Positions 54,186 through 64,000 of a stretch of 64,000 nt of DNA are shown one piece after another (the stretch's first letter is position 1; each line of letters starts with the position of its first letter). This stretch comes from Datisca glomerata (Eukaryota > Streptophyta > Magnoliopsida > Cucurbitales > Datiscaceae): assembly GCA_003255025.1 (NCBI GenBank), contig QANY01008108.1:245043-309042 (forward strand). Reading direction: 5' to 3'. The notes beneath the pieces are model-generated. The model had not been told where the DNA came from, made no database searches, and saw only the letters and a program-made list of their open reading frames with translations. The translations under genes and the position numbers were made by a program.

Positions 54186-54422
54186 TCCCTCAAACGTAGG
54201 GTGTTGGCAACACACTCAGTTTGTCTCTGAGAAGCTGAAATCTTGAGTGAGAGAGAGGCTTCGTTAGGCAGTCTGCAGTTTGATCCGAAGAGGGTACATA
54301 TTGATCTCCAACTCCTTGCTCACTGCTTTATCTCGAACGAAATGTACATCAATTTCAATGTGCTTAGTGCGAGCATGATAGACTTGATTGGAAGTTAGGG
54401 AACTATCACTTAGATTATCACG

Positions 54423-54720
54423 TCAGATGATAAGCACTCTGTCTAGTGGAAATCTGAACTCACTTAGAAGTGTCTGAAGCCAGGTTAGTTCAGCTGCTAG
54501 GAGAGGTAGAGCGTTGTACTCATACTCTATGCTAGACCTTGCAACAACATGTTGCTTCTTTGAAGACCAGGACACTAGAGTGTCACCAAGGTAAACACAG
54601 TACCCAGCCACTGATCTCCTGCCATCTGGGCAGCTTGCCTAATTTGCATCTGAGAATCCAACTAAATTAAGATCTTCATTGTGTTTAAATGTGTAGTCGT
54701 AGGTGCATTGTTCCCTTTAG
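54423..54720 (-). pseudogene. Copia RNase H fragment
   Basis: The frame 54423-54611 has GYCVYLGDTLVSWSSKKQHV, VARSSIEYEYNALPLLAAEL and TWLQTLLSEF: the copia RNase H core with its usual W-x-S-K-K-Q and S-x-x-E-x-E-Y motifs. It is followed by a broken tail. The N-terminal Asp block is just upstream in another frame (DSDANxAxCPDG region, about 54620-54660), interrupted by a stop. Confidence 0.8.
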
Positions 54721-54732
54721 ATACATTAAAAC

Positions 54733-55811
54733 TCACTTGACAGCTTGCCAATGAGTTGCAGTAGGTGCTTGAAGAAAGTGACTCAGCTTGTTCACAGCAA
54801 AGGCCATATTTGGTCTTGTATTGGTCTTGTATTGAAGTGCACTTATGACCTGTCCGTATAGTGTTGGGTTAGCAAGATGTTCTCCTTGGCTTAGTGAGAG
54901 TGTTTGACCAGTGGCAATAGGTGAAGGACATGGTTTGACATGTTCTATCTCTGTTTTTCTCAAAAGATCATGAATGTACTTAGTTTGAGTCAAGTATAGT
55001 CCAGTTTCGTCTCTGACAGCTTCTATTATGAGGAAATAGTGTAAGAGTCCTAGATCCTTCAAGGCAAATAAGGAGTTCGGCTTGGTGATGAAGGTTTCTA
55101 GTAACTCTTTGTCATTACCTGTCACAATTATGTCATCTACATAGATGATGAGCATGAGAATCTTAGTCTTGGACTTGAAGAAGAACACAGAAGTGTCTCC
55201 CTTTGAGTTTTGAAAATTAAAGTTTAGAAAAGTGTTCCTTAGTCTGTCGACCATGCCCTTGGTGCTTGTTTTAACCCATAAATTGCCTTAATGAGTTTGC
55301 AAACATGTGTAGGCCTTTTTTAATCCACAAACTCCTCTGGTTGGCGCATATAAACATCTTCTTCTTGGTACCCATTCATGAAGGCATTGTTTATGTCTAG
55401 TTGTCTCACACTCCAGCCCATTGACACTCCAATAGTGAGAATCACTCTGATGGTTGAGGCTTTTATAAATGGATTGAAGGTCTCTGAGTAGTCAATGCCA
55501 GGGGTTTGGTGGAAACCCTTGGCAACTAGTCTAGCCTTGTACCTTTGTAGGCTTCCATCTGCATTGTGCTTTACTTTGTAAATCCATTTTCTTCCTACTA
55601 CATTGTACCTTGCTGAGTAGGGAACAAGATACCAGGTTATGTTTTTTATTAGAGCATCCAATTTAGTTTGCATAGCATATTTCCAATGTCTGCTACTTAA
55701 GGCCTCATTGACTATCTTGGGTTCAGTTTCTGTCAGATCTGTTTGCTTATCTACTAAGTCAGTGTAAATAACCTTAGGCTTATAGATTCCAAACTTAGAT
55801 CTGGTGAGCAT
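54733..55811 (-). pseudogene. Copia reverse transcriptase, two frames
   Basis: The frame 55320-55811 holds ALSSRHWKYAMQTKLDAL, VVGRKWIYKVKHNADGSLQR, YKARLVAKGFHQTPGIDYSE and VRQLDINNAFMNGYQEEDVY. The frame 54733-55254 continues with SVFFFKSKTKILMLIIYVDD (catalytic YVDD), then FALKDLGLLHYFLIIEAVRD, TRPNMAFAVNKLSHFLQAPT. A 65-base break between them removes the stretch around the GLKQAPR block. Known function: RNA-dependent DNA synthesis. Confidence 0.9.
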
Positions 55812-55869
55812 GTTGTGGCCTACTACCTATTGGCTTTCTACATTTCTTTCCATATTTTCCTGCACAACT

Positions 55870-57305
55870 TCATTTTGATTGTGAAGAGAAGCATTTTCTG
55901 ATCTGACTTGTCACACTGTTTTCTTGCTTAGACTTATAGTAATTATTGTTATTAGAACGAGACTCACATTGCTGAGATGATCCATCTTTGCTAGATGAGT
56001 TTGGTGTTATTGATTTGAAGCTTTGAGATTGGTTCATACTAACTATTGTAGGTGTTTGACTAGATTTTAAAGTTGGTAAAATAGGGATGAGAGAGTTAGA
56101 GATGACTACTAACTCAGGTTGTTCTTCTAGTATTCCAAAAATTTGAGTGAAAAGGGAATTCTTTTTCATTGAAGATAGCATGTCTAGATATGTAAATCCT
56201 GCCAGTTAAGGCACTTATAACCCTTGTAGGTTTCACTATACCCCAGAAACACACATTTAGTTGAGTGAAATTGAAATTTGTGTCTGATAGGGCTTTAGAC
56301 AAGGAAAACAACGACAACCAAAGGTTTTTAGACTTGTATAATCTGGCCTTTTGTAGAAAATTTTTTCAAAGGGCGACATATTCTTTAGAACTGGTGTTGG
56401 TAGTCTGTTAATTAGGTAGGCTAAGCTTTGAAAAGCCTCCCACCAGTACCTCAAAGGTATTTTGGCTTGAGCAAACAATGTTAGACCTATTTCTACAATA
56501 TGTATGTGTTTACGTTCAGCCTTACCATTTTGGACATATTTATAAGGGCACGAATGCTTAAGAAGTATCCCTGAGTCTTGAGCAATTTCAGTGAAGGGCA
56601 TGTACTATTAAATTGATTTTCTATCATATTTTTAATTGAATGAAGGCGTGAGTAGCTTCACTCTTATATATTAAAGGATAGATCCAAGTGTGTCTACTAC
56701 GGTCATCGACAAACTGGAGCAGGGGCCTAAATATCAGTGTGTATTTGGTCCAAAATATGCTTAGCGTGAGAGATAGAGTTTTTAAAGGGTAAGGCATGAG
56801 ATTTACCGAGTTGACATGAATCACAAAAGAGAAGTTCTTCATTAGATTTCAGGGATAAGTTACGTTGATTGAGAACTTGAAGAAGGACTTTGCTTGAGGG
56901 ATGACATAGTCTCCTATGCCATCCCTCAGCTTTAACATAACTTAGACACTTACCACTAGGACTTGACTCTTGACTAGTATTGTTAATTACATTTATTGAA
57001 GGATTGAAACTAGATTTAGACTGACACTGTAGGTTGGTTGAAGTGAATCTTTGCTTGTGAAGAGAGATGTCAAGCTTGTTCAAACCATTCCTAAGTTTCC
57101 CTTGTAGCACCGCTATTCTCATGTATAAGTCCTTCACAATATAGCAATTTGAGTAAAATTTAACAAACAATCTCTTACTAGCAGCGAGTTGTGAAACACT
57201 TAGCAGATTCTTAGTCACATTAGATGCAAGTAGTACATTATAGAGATTAAGAGGTTTCTTGCTAAGAGGGTGAAGAATAGTGTTACCAATGTGAGTTATG
57301 ACCAA
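55870..57305 (-). pseudogene. Copia integrase with pre-integrase zinc finger, broken
   Basis: The GAG_preint/HHCC part lies in 56727-57305: WHRRLCHPSSKVLLQVL, then CDSCQLGKSHALPFKNS. The core follows: FVDDRSRHTWIYPLIYKSEA (56624-56842, first Asp), then DSGILLKHSCPYKYVQNGKA with ERKHIHIVEIGLTLFAQAKI (56257-56601), where the catalytic Glu precedes RKH. LINRLPTPVLKNMSPFEKIF is the usual downstream block. The variable linker to RT is at 55870-56317. Confidence 0.88.
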
Positions 57306-58458
57306 TTTGTTTCCATTAGCAACGAGACTGTTCTTACCACTGTATTTTGTCTTCTAATTGAGGTTGTTCACATTATTTGTGACATGATTGTTTGCACTAG
57401 AATCAGCGTACCAGGATGGATCATTCAAGGTGTTAGGAAATCCAATGTAGCCATTGAAAGGCTGAGCTGGTTGACCTCCTTTGGATTATTCATTCTAAGC
57501 AGGTAAGTATCCCATGTAGTTTTGATCATATATGTTCCAACAAATGGTTGTTGTGTGACCTAACTTACCACATACTTGACAGGTAGGCTTGAGTTACTGT
57601 TTGAGTTTCTTCCTCTGCCAAAAGTCCTTCCCCCATTTCCTTTGTAACCTCTTGAGTTAAAGTGTCTTGAACCTCCTGAGAACTTGTTTTCTTGTTTGCT
57701 CATGGTCAGATTTGTACTGGCATTTGTAAGGTTTAGATTGACAGTTTGATAGGTGTTAAATTGCTCCAATCTGCTTTCATATATGAGTAGTGTTGTTTGC
57801 AACTCTATCCAAGAGATGACCTCTTTGTTGTCCAGTCGAACTACAATGGTATGTACTCAGAGTCTAAACCAGTAAGAATTTGAGTGACTAAGTCACTTAG
57901 AGGAATGAGACTCCCAACTCATGTGAGATTATTAGCCATATTCTTCATGACAGTGAGATACTCTCCTATTTTCATTGAACCTTTCCTTGTCCTTTGTAGT
58001 TCCCTTTTGAAATGGGTGACTCGGGCTCTAGTGTGAGCTCTAGAAATTTTTTTTTGCTGCATTCCAAAGTTCCTGCGACGTTTTACCCCCATTACTTGTG
58101 AGGCTACATCGAAAGTCATTGTGCCATAGATCCATCCCAAAAGTAGTTAGTCATTGGAAACCCGGTCTTCATAATCTGGGTTAGTCACTATCTTTGATTT
58201 TGCTGTTGTTTCAGCATTTACTATGGGTGGTGGACATTCTTTGATCCCTGCGATAGACCCTTCTAGTCTGTGTCCTTTGATAATAGGGAGGACCATGGTT
58301 TCCCATAGTAAGTAGTTGCTTTGATCCAAATTGACCGAGCACACCTGGGTTAGGGTAGTTCTGCTGCTCACTTGTGTATTTGAAAGAGATGCAGCTGGGC
58401 TTGTTTCTGGTGCCTTGCTTGTTTCAGTGGAGCGAGTTGGTGAATCAATGCTAGACAT
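57306..58458 (-). pseudogene. Copia gag, zinc knuckle and protease, broken
   Basis: Gag starts at the ATG at 58458 (MSSIDSPTRS) and includes NLDQSNYLLWETMVLPIIKG. A TAA follows SND near 58144, and a second frame (57919-58140) holds HFKRELQRTRKGSMKIGEYL. A Gly/Arg/Ser-rich stretch (57560-57802) leads to the knuckle CQVCGKLGHTTTIC (C-x2-C-x4-H-x4-C). The protease site reads WYADSSANNHVT, with Ser in place of the usual Gly, and a TAG soon after. Confidence 0.85.
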
Positions 58459-58473
58459 GCTGGCGTTGGCCAA

Positions 58474-58488
58474 CCTTGCTCTGGTACA
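58474..58488 (-). promoter_or_regulatory. Copia primer-binding site
   Basis: The minus strand reads TGTACCAGAGCAAGG next to the LTR end. The usual copia site for initiator tRNA-Met is TGGTATCAGAGC, so it matches with two or three changes. Confidence 0.55.
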
Positions 58489-58489
58489 A

Positions 58490-58811
58490 AAATAGAATTG
58501 CAAGTAAATATATTCTATTGTATTGATTGCTCCTACTTCTAAAAGAAGAAGGCATAACTTTTATAGTTGGAGTACAAAGCTAGGTTAAGGAAAAAAATAG
58601 AAGGTGGAAAGCGTAAGCACAAGAGAGAACAGAGGAGAAAACATGCAAAGGGAATAAAAACGGTTAGAGGAATAATGATTAATGTTCCCTTTACACAAAT
58701 AAAACAAAGTGTATTGAGGTGCCAATGAAAGGATGCACTAAGGTAAGTGAAACAACATGTAGTCCTTCTTTGACTACTTGTGGTTCCTCTTCTTCTTCAT
58801 TTTTAACTACA
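58490..58811 (-). repeat. 5' LTR of copia element
   Basis: Minus orientation: starts TGTAGTTAAAAATGAAGA. It is about 322 bases and clearly the partner of 53873-54185. One LTR has small extra segments (GAAAGGATGCACTAAGGT) that the other lacks. Confidence 0.82.
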
Positions 58812-59773
58812 CTGACAATATTAATTGAGATAACGTTATTCTTGTATTATAAAAGATAAAGTCATTTTTTTAATAAGTCATTCACATATATATTTACTTG
58901 TTTCTCATTTCTAAGATTAGCGTTTGTATTTTCAACATGGAGAATTCTTTGCAGATGAAAATAAACAAAGTAATTTATTTGATTTGAAGAAAAATTAGTT
59001 TCTAACAATATAAGTTGAGATAACATTAATATGGTGTTATTAAAGAAAAAAATTCACTGTTTGTTTGAATTTCACCTTTCGAGTATGGCCTTATCTGTTC
59101 AGTCGCAAGATAATTATGTTTAACCATCAATTATTAAAGACCTTGATTATTCTTGATTTTTTTTCCTTTTGGTGATTTTGCTATCTTCCAGAAGGGTATG
59201 GATCTGAAAAAGAGGAGAAAGAGGAAGAGATTATATCATCACAGAAAACATGGGTTAAAGAGAGTATTTGTTTGCACCGAAAAGCTTTGGGTTTGAAAAG
59301 TTCAAAAATATGCATGTGTTCAGAGGAGGACAAAAATAGAAGAAGCAAAAAAGATTTTATCCTGTGGTCCACTTTGGAGCAAGAAATTAACAAAGAGGAT
59401 TCTTTAAGCCTTTTTATTTCTTATAGATTTGAGAAATGAAGATGGAAAGAAGAAGTCAATTGGGTGGATATTTAAGAAGCCCGTTTGTGTTGATGCGAGT
59501 TCAAAAAATGCATGAATGTTTTATTTACAATTAATCTAAGTAGAGATGGTTAATTACTATACAATTCTTAGGGGATAGGAAATTATTTGGTACTTACAAG
59601 ACCCCGAAAAATAGATAACTTTTCTTAGGAATATATATAAAATTCGTCACTGTAAAAAGGATAACGGTAATCCCACTATTAATTTCATAGTAATAAAAAT
59701 ACATGTTCTATTGAGATAGAATTTGTAACTTGCTATTATCTTGCCTAGCAAGCAAAGATTGAAATATGATATG
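58812..59773. other. A+T-rich spacer, nothing recognised
   Basis: A minus-strand frame at 59181-59393 and purine-rich plus-strand sequence (GGAGAAAGAGGAAGAG) show no motif. The last eight bases (ATGATATG) are the target duplication of the next element. Confidence 0.5.
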
Positions 59774-61136
59774 TAGGGGTGTAAAAATTGATACCGAACC
59801 AACTGAAAAATGGTCGGTTCGGTCAGTTATATAAGTAACCTCAGTTCGGTTCGGTTGGTTATGTAAGTAACCTCGGTTTGGTACGGTTCGACATTTCTGC
59901 CGAACCGTAAGTTTGGTTCGCTTAAAAAAATCATGTAATTTCTAACTGAATCAAAATATTTTAAAAAAATCCTATATATATATATACACACTTTACTATT
60001 AACCGTAACCCTTTCTCACACTTCTCTCAAATCAAAGGCTCCCCCCTCTCTCACTCGTCCCTTCCCCCTCTCTCACAGAGTCATATACTCACAACATCCT
60101 CCCTCCATCTCTCTTCAAACTTTCTAGTCTCTCCTTCCCCCTCTCTCTTCTCTTTGAAGTTTCAACACTCTCCTTCTCCCTCAGATCTGCTCGAGTCGAG
60201 ATGGTGGAGCACTGGAGCTCGAGGATGGTTTCAAATCCTCAGATCTGCTCAAGAATGACTTCAGACCCTCAGATTTGCTCGAGAAGTCTTTTCCCTTCTC
60301 TCGAGAAGAGAGAATCTCCTTCTTCAGGTTCGCCTTCACGCATAATATCCTTTTTTAGGTTCGCCACCCTTCTCCTGAATCTGAGTTCTGAGATCTAAGA
60401 TATGGGTTTGTGTCCTCCCTTCTCTTAAATCGTGAGTTCATCTCTTTCCTTCATCTCCAAATCATCGAATCACTTTTAAGTTCTGAGTTCGTCCTTCACT
60501 TATGAGTTTTGAGTCTCTGCGTCTCCTTCCCCCTTCGCATCTCTGACTTGCTGTTAGGGTTTTCTGTCTGAAATTTGAGATAAAGGTAAGTTTCAAATCT
60601 CTATCTTAGATATGCTCTATCTTAGATCCGATTTTTGTCTGAAATTTGAGGTTAAGGTTGAATTTGTTTAGGGTTTAATGAATATGATTCTGTCTGAAAT
60701 GTTTAGGCCATTGGGAGAGAAGGAAGAGAAGGAGAAGTTTGTGTAGAGATGTTTGGATTTCTATGCTAATTCAACGATCAGTTCAGTACAAGTACTGAAA
60801 TTATGCATGAAATTTGAGATGTTATATGAAATTTTTACTGGAATTCTGTATGAAATTTGAGAATCTGTGTAGGGTTTTATGAAATTCACTGAACCTGTTA
60901 CTTGTTCCTGTCTACTACTACTCTGTTTTTGTGAATTTTGGTTTAGGTTTTGCGAATCTGTACAATACAGGTTTTACCTCCTCCGAACCGTAGAACCGAA
61001 TTGAACTGAACCTTACGTCAGGTTCGGTTCATATGATATTCACCGTTTGATTTGGTTCGGCATAGGGCCGAAGCGTGACTTTTAATTCGGTTTGATTTGT
61101 CCAAATAACCAACGAACCGAATCGTAAACACCCCTA
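59774..61136. mobile_element. Non-autonomous hAT-like element (1363 bp)
   Basis: The left end is TAGGGGTGTAAAAATTGATA; the right end read in reverse is TAGGGGTGTTTACGATTCGG. The first nine bases are identical. Flanks ATGATATG (59766-59773) and CTGATATG (61137-61144) agree at 7 of 8. Both ends carry repeated CGGTTCGGTT/CCGAACCG motifs in inverted orientation (59810-59920 and 60975-61115). The centre is pyrimidine-rich, with no transposase. Confidence 0.85.
60000..60600 (+). other. Gene-leader-like sequence inside the hAT-like element
   Basis: A C/T-rich stretch (CCCCCTCTCTCACTCGTCCC...) is followed by an open frame 60201-60398 (65 aa, MVEHWSSRMVSNPQICSRMT). It has an internal near-duplication: CCTCAGATCTGCTCAAGA and CCTCAGATTTGCTCGAGA. 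A splice-donor-like AAAGGTAAGTTTC occurs at about 60583. It could be a captured 5' end of a host gene; the parent is unknown. Confidence 0.45.
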
Positions 61137-64000
61137 CTGATATGGTCAAGATTTTCTTGATTTTCTTTTCTAATAGTTTGTGCTTGTTGCATAGCTGAGT
61201 GTCGTTTAGGATAATAATCAACTTAAACGAAGTGGTTTTTTGAGTTTGAGCACGTTTTCTCATCACTTTAAAGAGAGCTTGCTCATTAAGCTTATAATGG
61301 TTAAACATTAGCTTTCTTTTTTTTTTGGTCAAAAAAGAAAAGCTCATATTGAATATGAGCTTCTTTATATGAAAATTAGGAACAATCTCAAGCCTATATA
61401 TGGGTAAATGTGAATGTATTGGTAGTACATGTAAAAACTTCTATGCTAGTCTTGTAGCAAAATTACATTTATCAAGATACAAAAAACACATGTAATGTGC
61501 AGTATAATTAGCATAAAAATCTATATTATAGCCTTAAATCATATTTATCACTTGTTTATACTTGGGAATTTTTGAATTAAAATATGTTCTAAATTAAAAA
61601 TTCATTTAATGTTTCAAAATTAAATGTAACATAAGAACTATTTCATTTCGAATCATTTTCTATTAAAATTATTTTAAATATTCAAAATTACAAGTAAAAA
61701 GTTGTGTCCTCTCTAAAAAAGTAATTTTGATCTTATAAATAGCCTAGCAGTTGACTACAATAAAAAAGAAGAAGAAATAGTTTTTTTTTTTCATTCTAAT
61801 TCTATTTTCTTCTATTTTCATAATAAATACTTTTCTTTTACGTAGATCTAGATATGTGATAGTTTTTTCTCCACTTAAATCTAAATCTATGATAGTTTTC
61901 CCCCATCAAGATCTAGATCTATGATGTTTTACTTTCCTAACATTCGTTTTATGATTGTCTACGATGAATTTAGCCTAGATCTATTAGTTTTGGTGGCCGA
62001 CTGTGTCAGATTCTTTGTTAGATCATTTAATAGAACATACTTCAACCGATTTCAATCAGGCAAGCTTTTTTTTCTGGCGGAGGTACTTAGAACGAGCCAC
62101 GATGAAGAGCTCTATATTATCATCGTTGTTCGTTCAGTAGTGTTCTTATTGTTATGACTGATTTATGTATTTTAGTTTTGTTGAGTTTCTCTGTTGATCT
62201 TTTGAGATTTAGTTTATTTTTGTTGATAAATCTATATTTTTTTTATTATTAACTTGATCTAGATTTATACTGTTTTTAAAAAACATGAATGAACTATTTA
62301 TAAAAAAAATAGAAAAATAAAGTTCTTTACACCTACTTCTTTCTATCTATTTCTACTGCATGCAAAGTGTTTTTGAAAATCTCTGTTGGCTGGTGTGAAC
62401 GATTCATTGCTTCTTGGTTGCATTTTAGAATTGTTGAAGCCAATAGCACCTTTACTTAAGAACACTCAAAAGACATTAGACGTGCATTATAGATGACCAT
62501 TTTAATGGAGATTAAACAAAAAATAGACGGATGAGATGTTTTTAATTGACTGTGAAAGTTAAGAGGCTACTGAGAAAGATTATAAAATCGAGGGATTATC
62601 TTTAATTTAAAAGTAGAAGTTAAGCAGTGTAAGTAAAATTAACCATCTTACTTATTTCATATAGGTCGCTCGTCGGAAGGGTAATTTTATTTGTATCTTT
62701 GTGTTGATGTGCGTTGTTGAATAAAGTCTAACGTTTGTGCTTTTGGTCGACTCCTCAAACCTCACTATAGCTGATAAAGCAAGACGATACATTTTTCTAT
62801 TTTTACTTTCTTCAAGTTATGATTGTTATTTCATTCTTTTCCATACACTTAGAACAAAATGATACGTTATCTTGAAAGCCAAACTATCATTTTTCCTTTT
62901 TTTTTTTTTCTTTAAAGAACAGTTATTTAACGTTACGATACTCAATACCTTTATAAGTTAGTAGTATATATGGCCATGCTTTAGTGACCATAAATGATTA
63001 TATATATGAAAAGATAAATTTTAGATTGCAATGTGAATTGATGTTCATATATTATATTCATTGTCATATCATAACGGTGTTTAACTATTGAACTATAAAC
63101 AATATATTTAGAAAAATGGAGTAAACCCATTTAAAATACATATTACAAACAATATAAAAAAATCTACGTCTAACTCTAAGGTGTAAAAATGAGATATATA
63201 ATATGTGAATTATTTTTTAGATGACTTTATCTAGAGTATAATTCTGCTATTCTAAATTTACCTTTATTATCTTGATTTAACAAGTCGTCATTGGTTGACG
63301 TGTTTTCTCACTACGTTGAACCCATATTTTCATTTCCATTGTCGAATTCGAAGATCTATATTTATAACTCAATGTACATATTTTATTAAAGTTTGTCAAT
63401 TAACTTTAATTAGTTCTAAAGTGTACAATAAATGAGTATGATTGCTCAGTTTTCAACTAATTATTTATTGACAAAATTGCTTTAAGTTTTGCTTTAAATT
63501 GTAACAAAATTACTTTAACACATATAATGTACGTGCTATTTGACTAACATCCAAAACGATGCTACAAACTTCGTGTAAGTACCATAGTAAGACAATTACG
63601 TCATATATGTTTATGTGTAACATATTAGATTATCATGACAGATTTAAATTAAAATCGAACACCTTAAAGTATCTGATTTTGAGCATGAGACAAATCAATA
63701 TGCCAAACTTGTCTTTCATGTATAAAGGCTAACAGTTAAATCTTCGATTGTAGACTTAAAGACTAATTACAATATTTATTACGTACACATAATTGGAAAA
63801 TGTGATACGGATTTCAATAGGATTTGTTGAATTTAAATTTGTCTTGACATTCATCAAATTGATAAAAAAAACTAATATAACCTTTCCTCGGTCATAATAA
63901 AATAAATACATAATTATTAATTAATTATGTTGATCGGATGATTCTTAATTACTCCAAAATGATTCTCATTAATGTTAATTTGTCACATTAAAGGGCCGAT
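61137..64000. other. A+T-rich intergenic DNA with LTR-like and dispersed-repeat traces
   Basis: TATAAATA at 61735-61742 is followed by a leader and three related ~34-base phrases (61840-61930: AGATCTAGATATGTGATAG, AAATCTATGATAG, AGATCTATGATG). A 78-codon frame at 61921-62157 has no recognisable motif. The segment 62510-62650 is an inverted relative of 47265-47400. The rest, to 64000, has no gene that I can support. Confidence 0.45.

Larger units (their letters stand above)
53873..58811 (-). mobile_element. Ty1/copia LTR retrotransposon, decayed (about 4.9 kb)
   Basis: Two short LTRs (about 313 and 322 bases) flank, on the minus strand, gag, zinc knuckle, protease, integrase, RT and RNase H, the copia order (integrase before RT). 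The primer site resembles the tRNA-Met type. The gag sequence and short LTRs suggest an Ale/Retrofit-like lineage (inference). Target duplication is unclear. Stops split the polyprotein in at least eight places. Confidence 0.9.

Noticed and set aside
53868..58816. Exact target-site duplication of the copia element
   Set aside because: The LTR ends are blurred by mutation and no 5-bp match was found with any reasonable boundary.
60185..60205. Cloning-vector polylinker (AGATCT, CTCGAG close together)
   Set aside because: Related words recur nearby with natural variation (CAGATTTGCTCGAG, CAGATCTGCTCAAG), so it is a local duplication, not vector.

Overview
This is a repeat-rich stretch of plant nuclear DNA, most likely from a eudicot. 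Ty3/gypsy elements of the Tat clade (including two Ogre-type copies), a Ty1/copia element, hAT-like elements and a PIF/Tourist-type MITE surround one convincing spliced host gene. The species cannot be named from the sequence. No CRISPR, operon, rRNA or credible tRNA gene is present.

Layout. (1) 1-12234: an Ogre-type element on the minus strand, cut by the window start. It reads from its 5' LTR (10595-12234) through the primer site, an extra ORF1 with a coiled coil, gag, protease with a G-patch-like tail, a probable intron, RT, two RNase H regions, integrase and a tandem-repeat 3' UTR. (2) 12325-20450: an LTR piece, about 3.6 kb of unclassified A+T-rich sequence, and a decayed gag-protease Tat relative on the minus strand with its own satellite array. 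(3) 21061-23265: a decayed hAT element with an 8-bp target duplication. (4) 23644-25793: a solo LTR with a perfect 5-bp duplication. (5) 25894-26328: an isolated RNase H domain.

(6) 26550-46971: a three-level nest. A non-coding LTR element on the plus strand, with a near-perfect 5-bp duplication and two satellite blocks, is split by a second Ogre copy on the minus strand (29988-44797). A 541-bp MITE (45153-45693) also sits in the outer element. (7) 48430-51090: the host gene, a three-exon DUF506/PDDEXK-like gene encoding 387 aa, with bZIP-type promoter motifs and several short upstream ORFs. (8) 53873-58811: a decayed copia element on the minus strand. (9) 59774-61136: a non-autonomous hAT-like element carrying gene-leader-like sequence. 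The remainder is A+T-rich sequence without a supportable gene.

How the parts relate. The two Ogre copies allow their mutations to be compared. The decayed Tat relative, the outer non-coding element and the 12.3-kb LTR piece look like one family, because they share LTR sequence or satellite subunits. The most interesting structure is that satellite: a 49-bp unit (A) and an 82-bp unit (B) form an alternating AB array of about 134 bp in one element, but separate A and B blocks in the other. I did not find a new protein-coding system; the novelty is mainly in repeat architecture.
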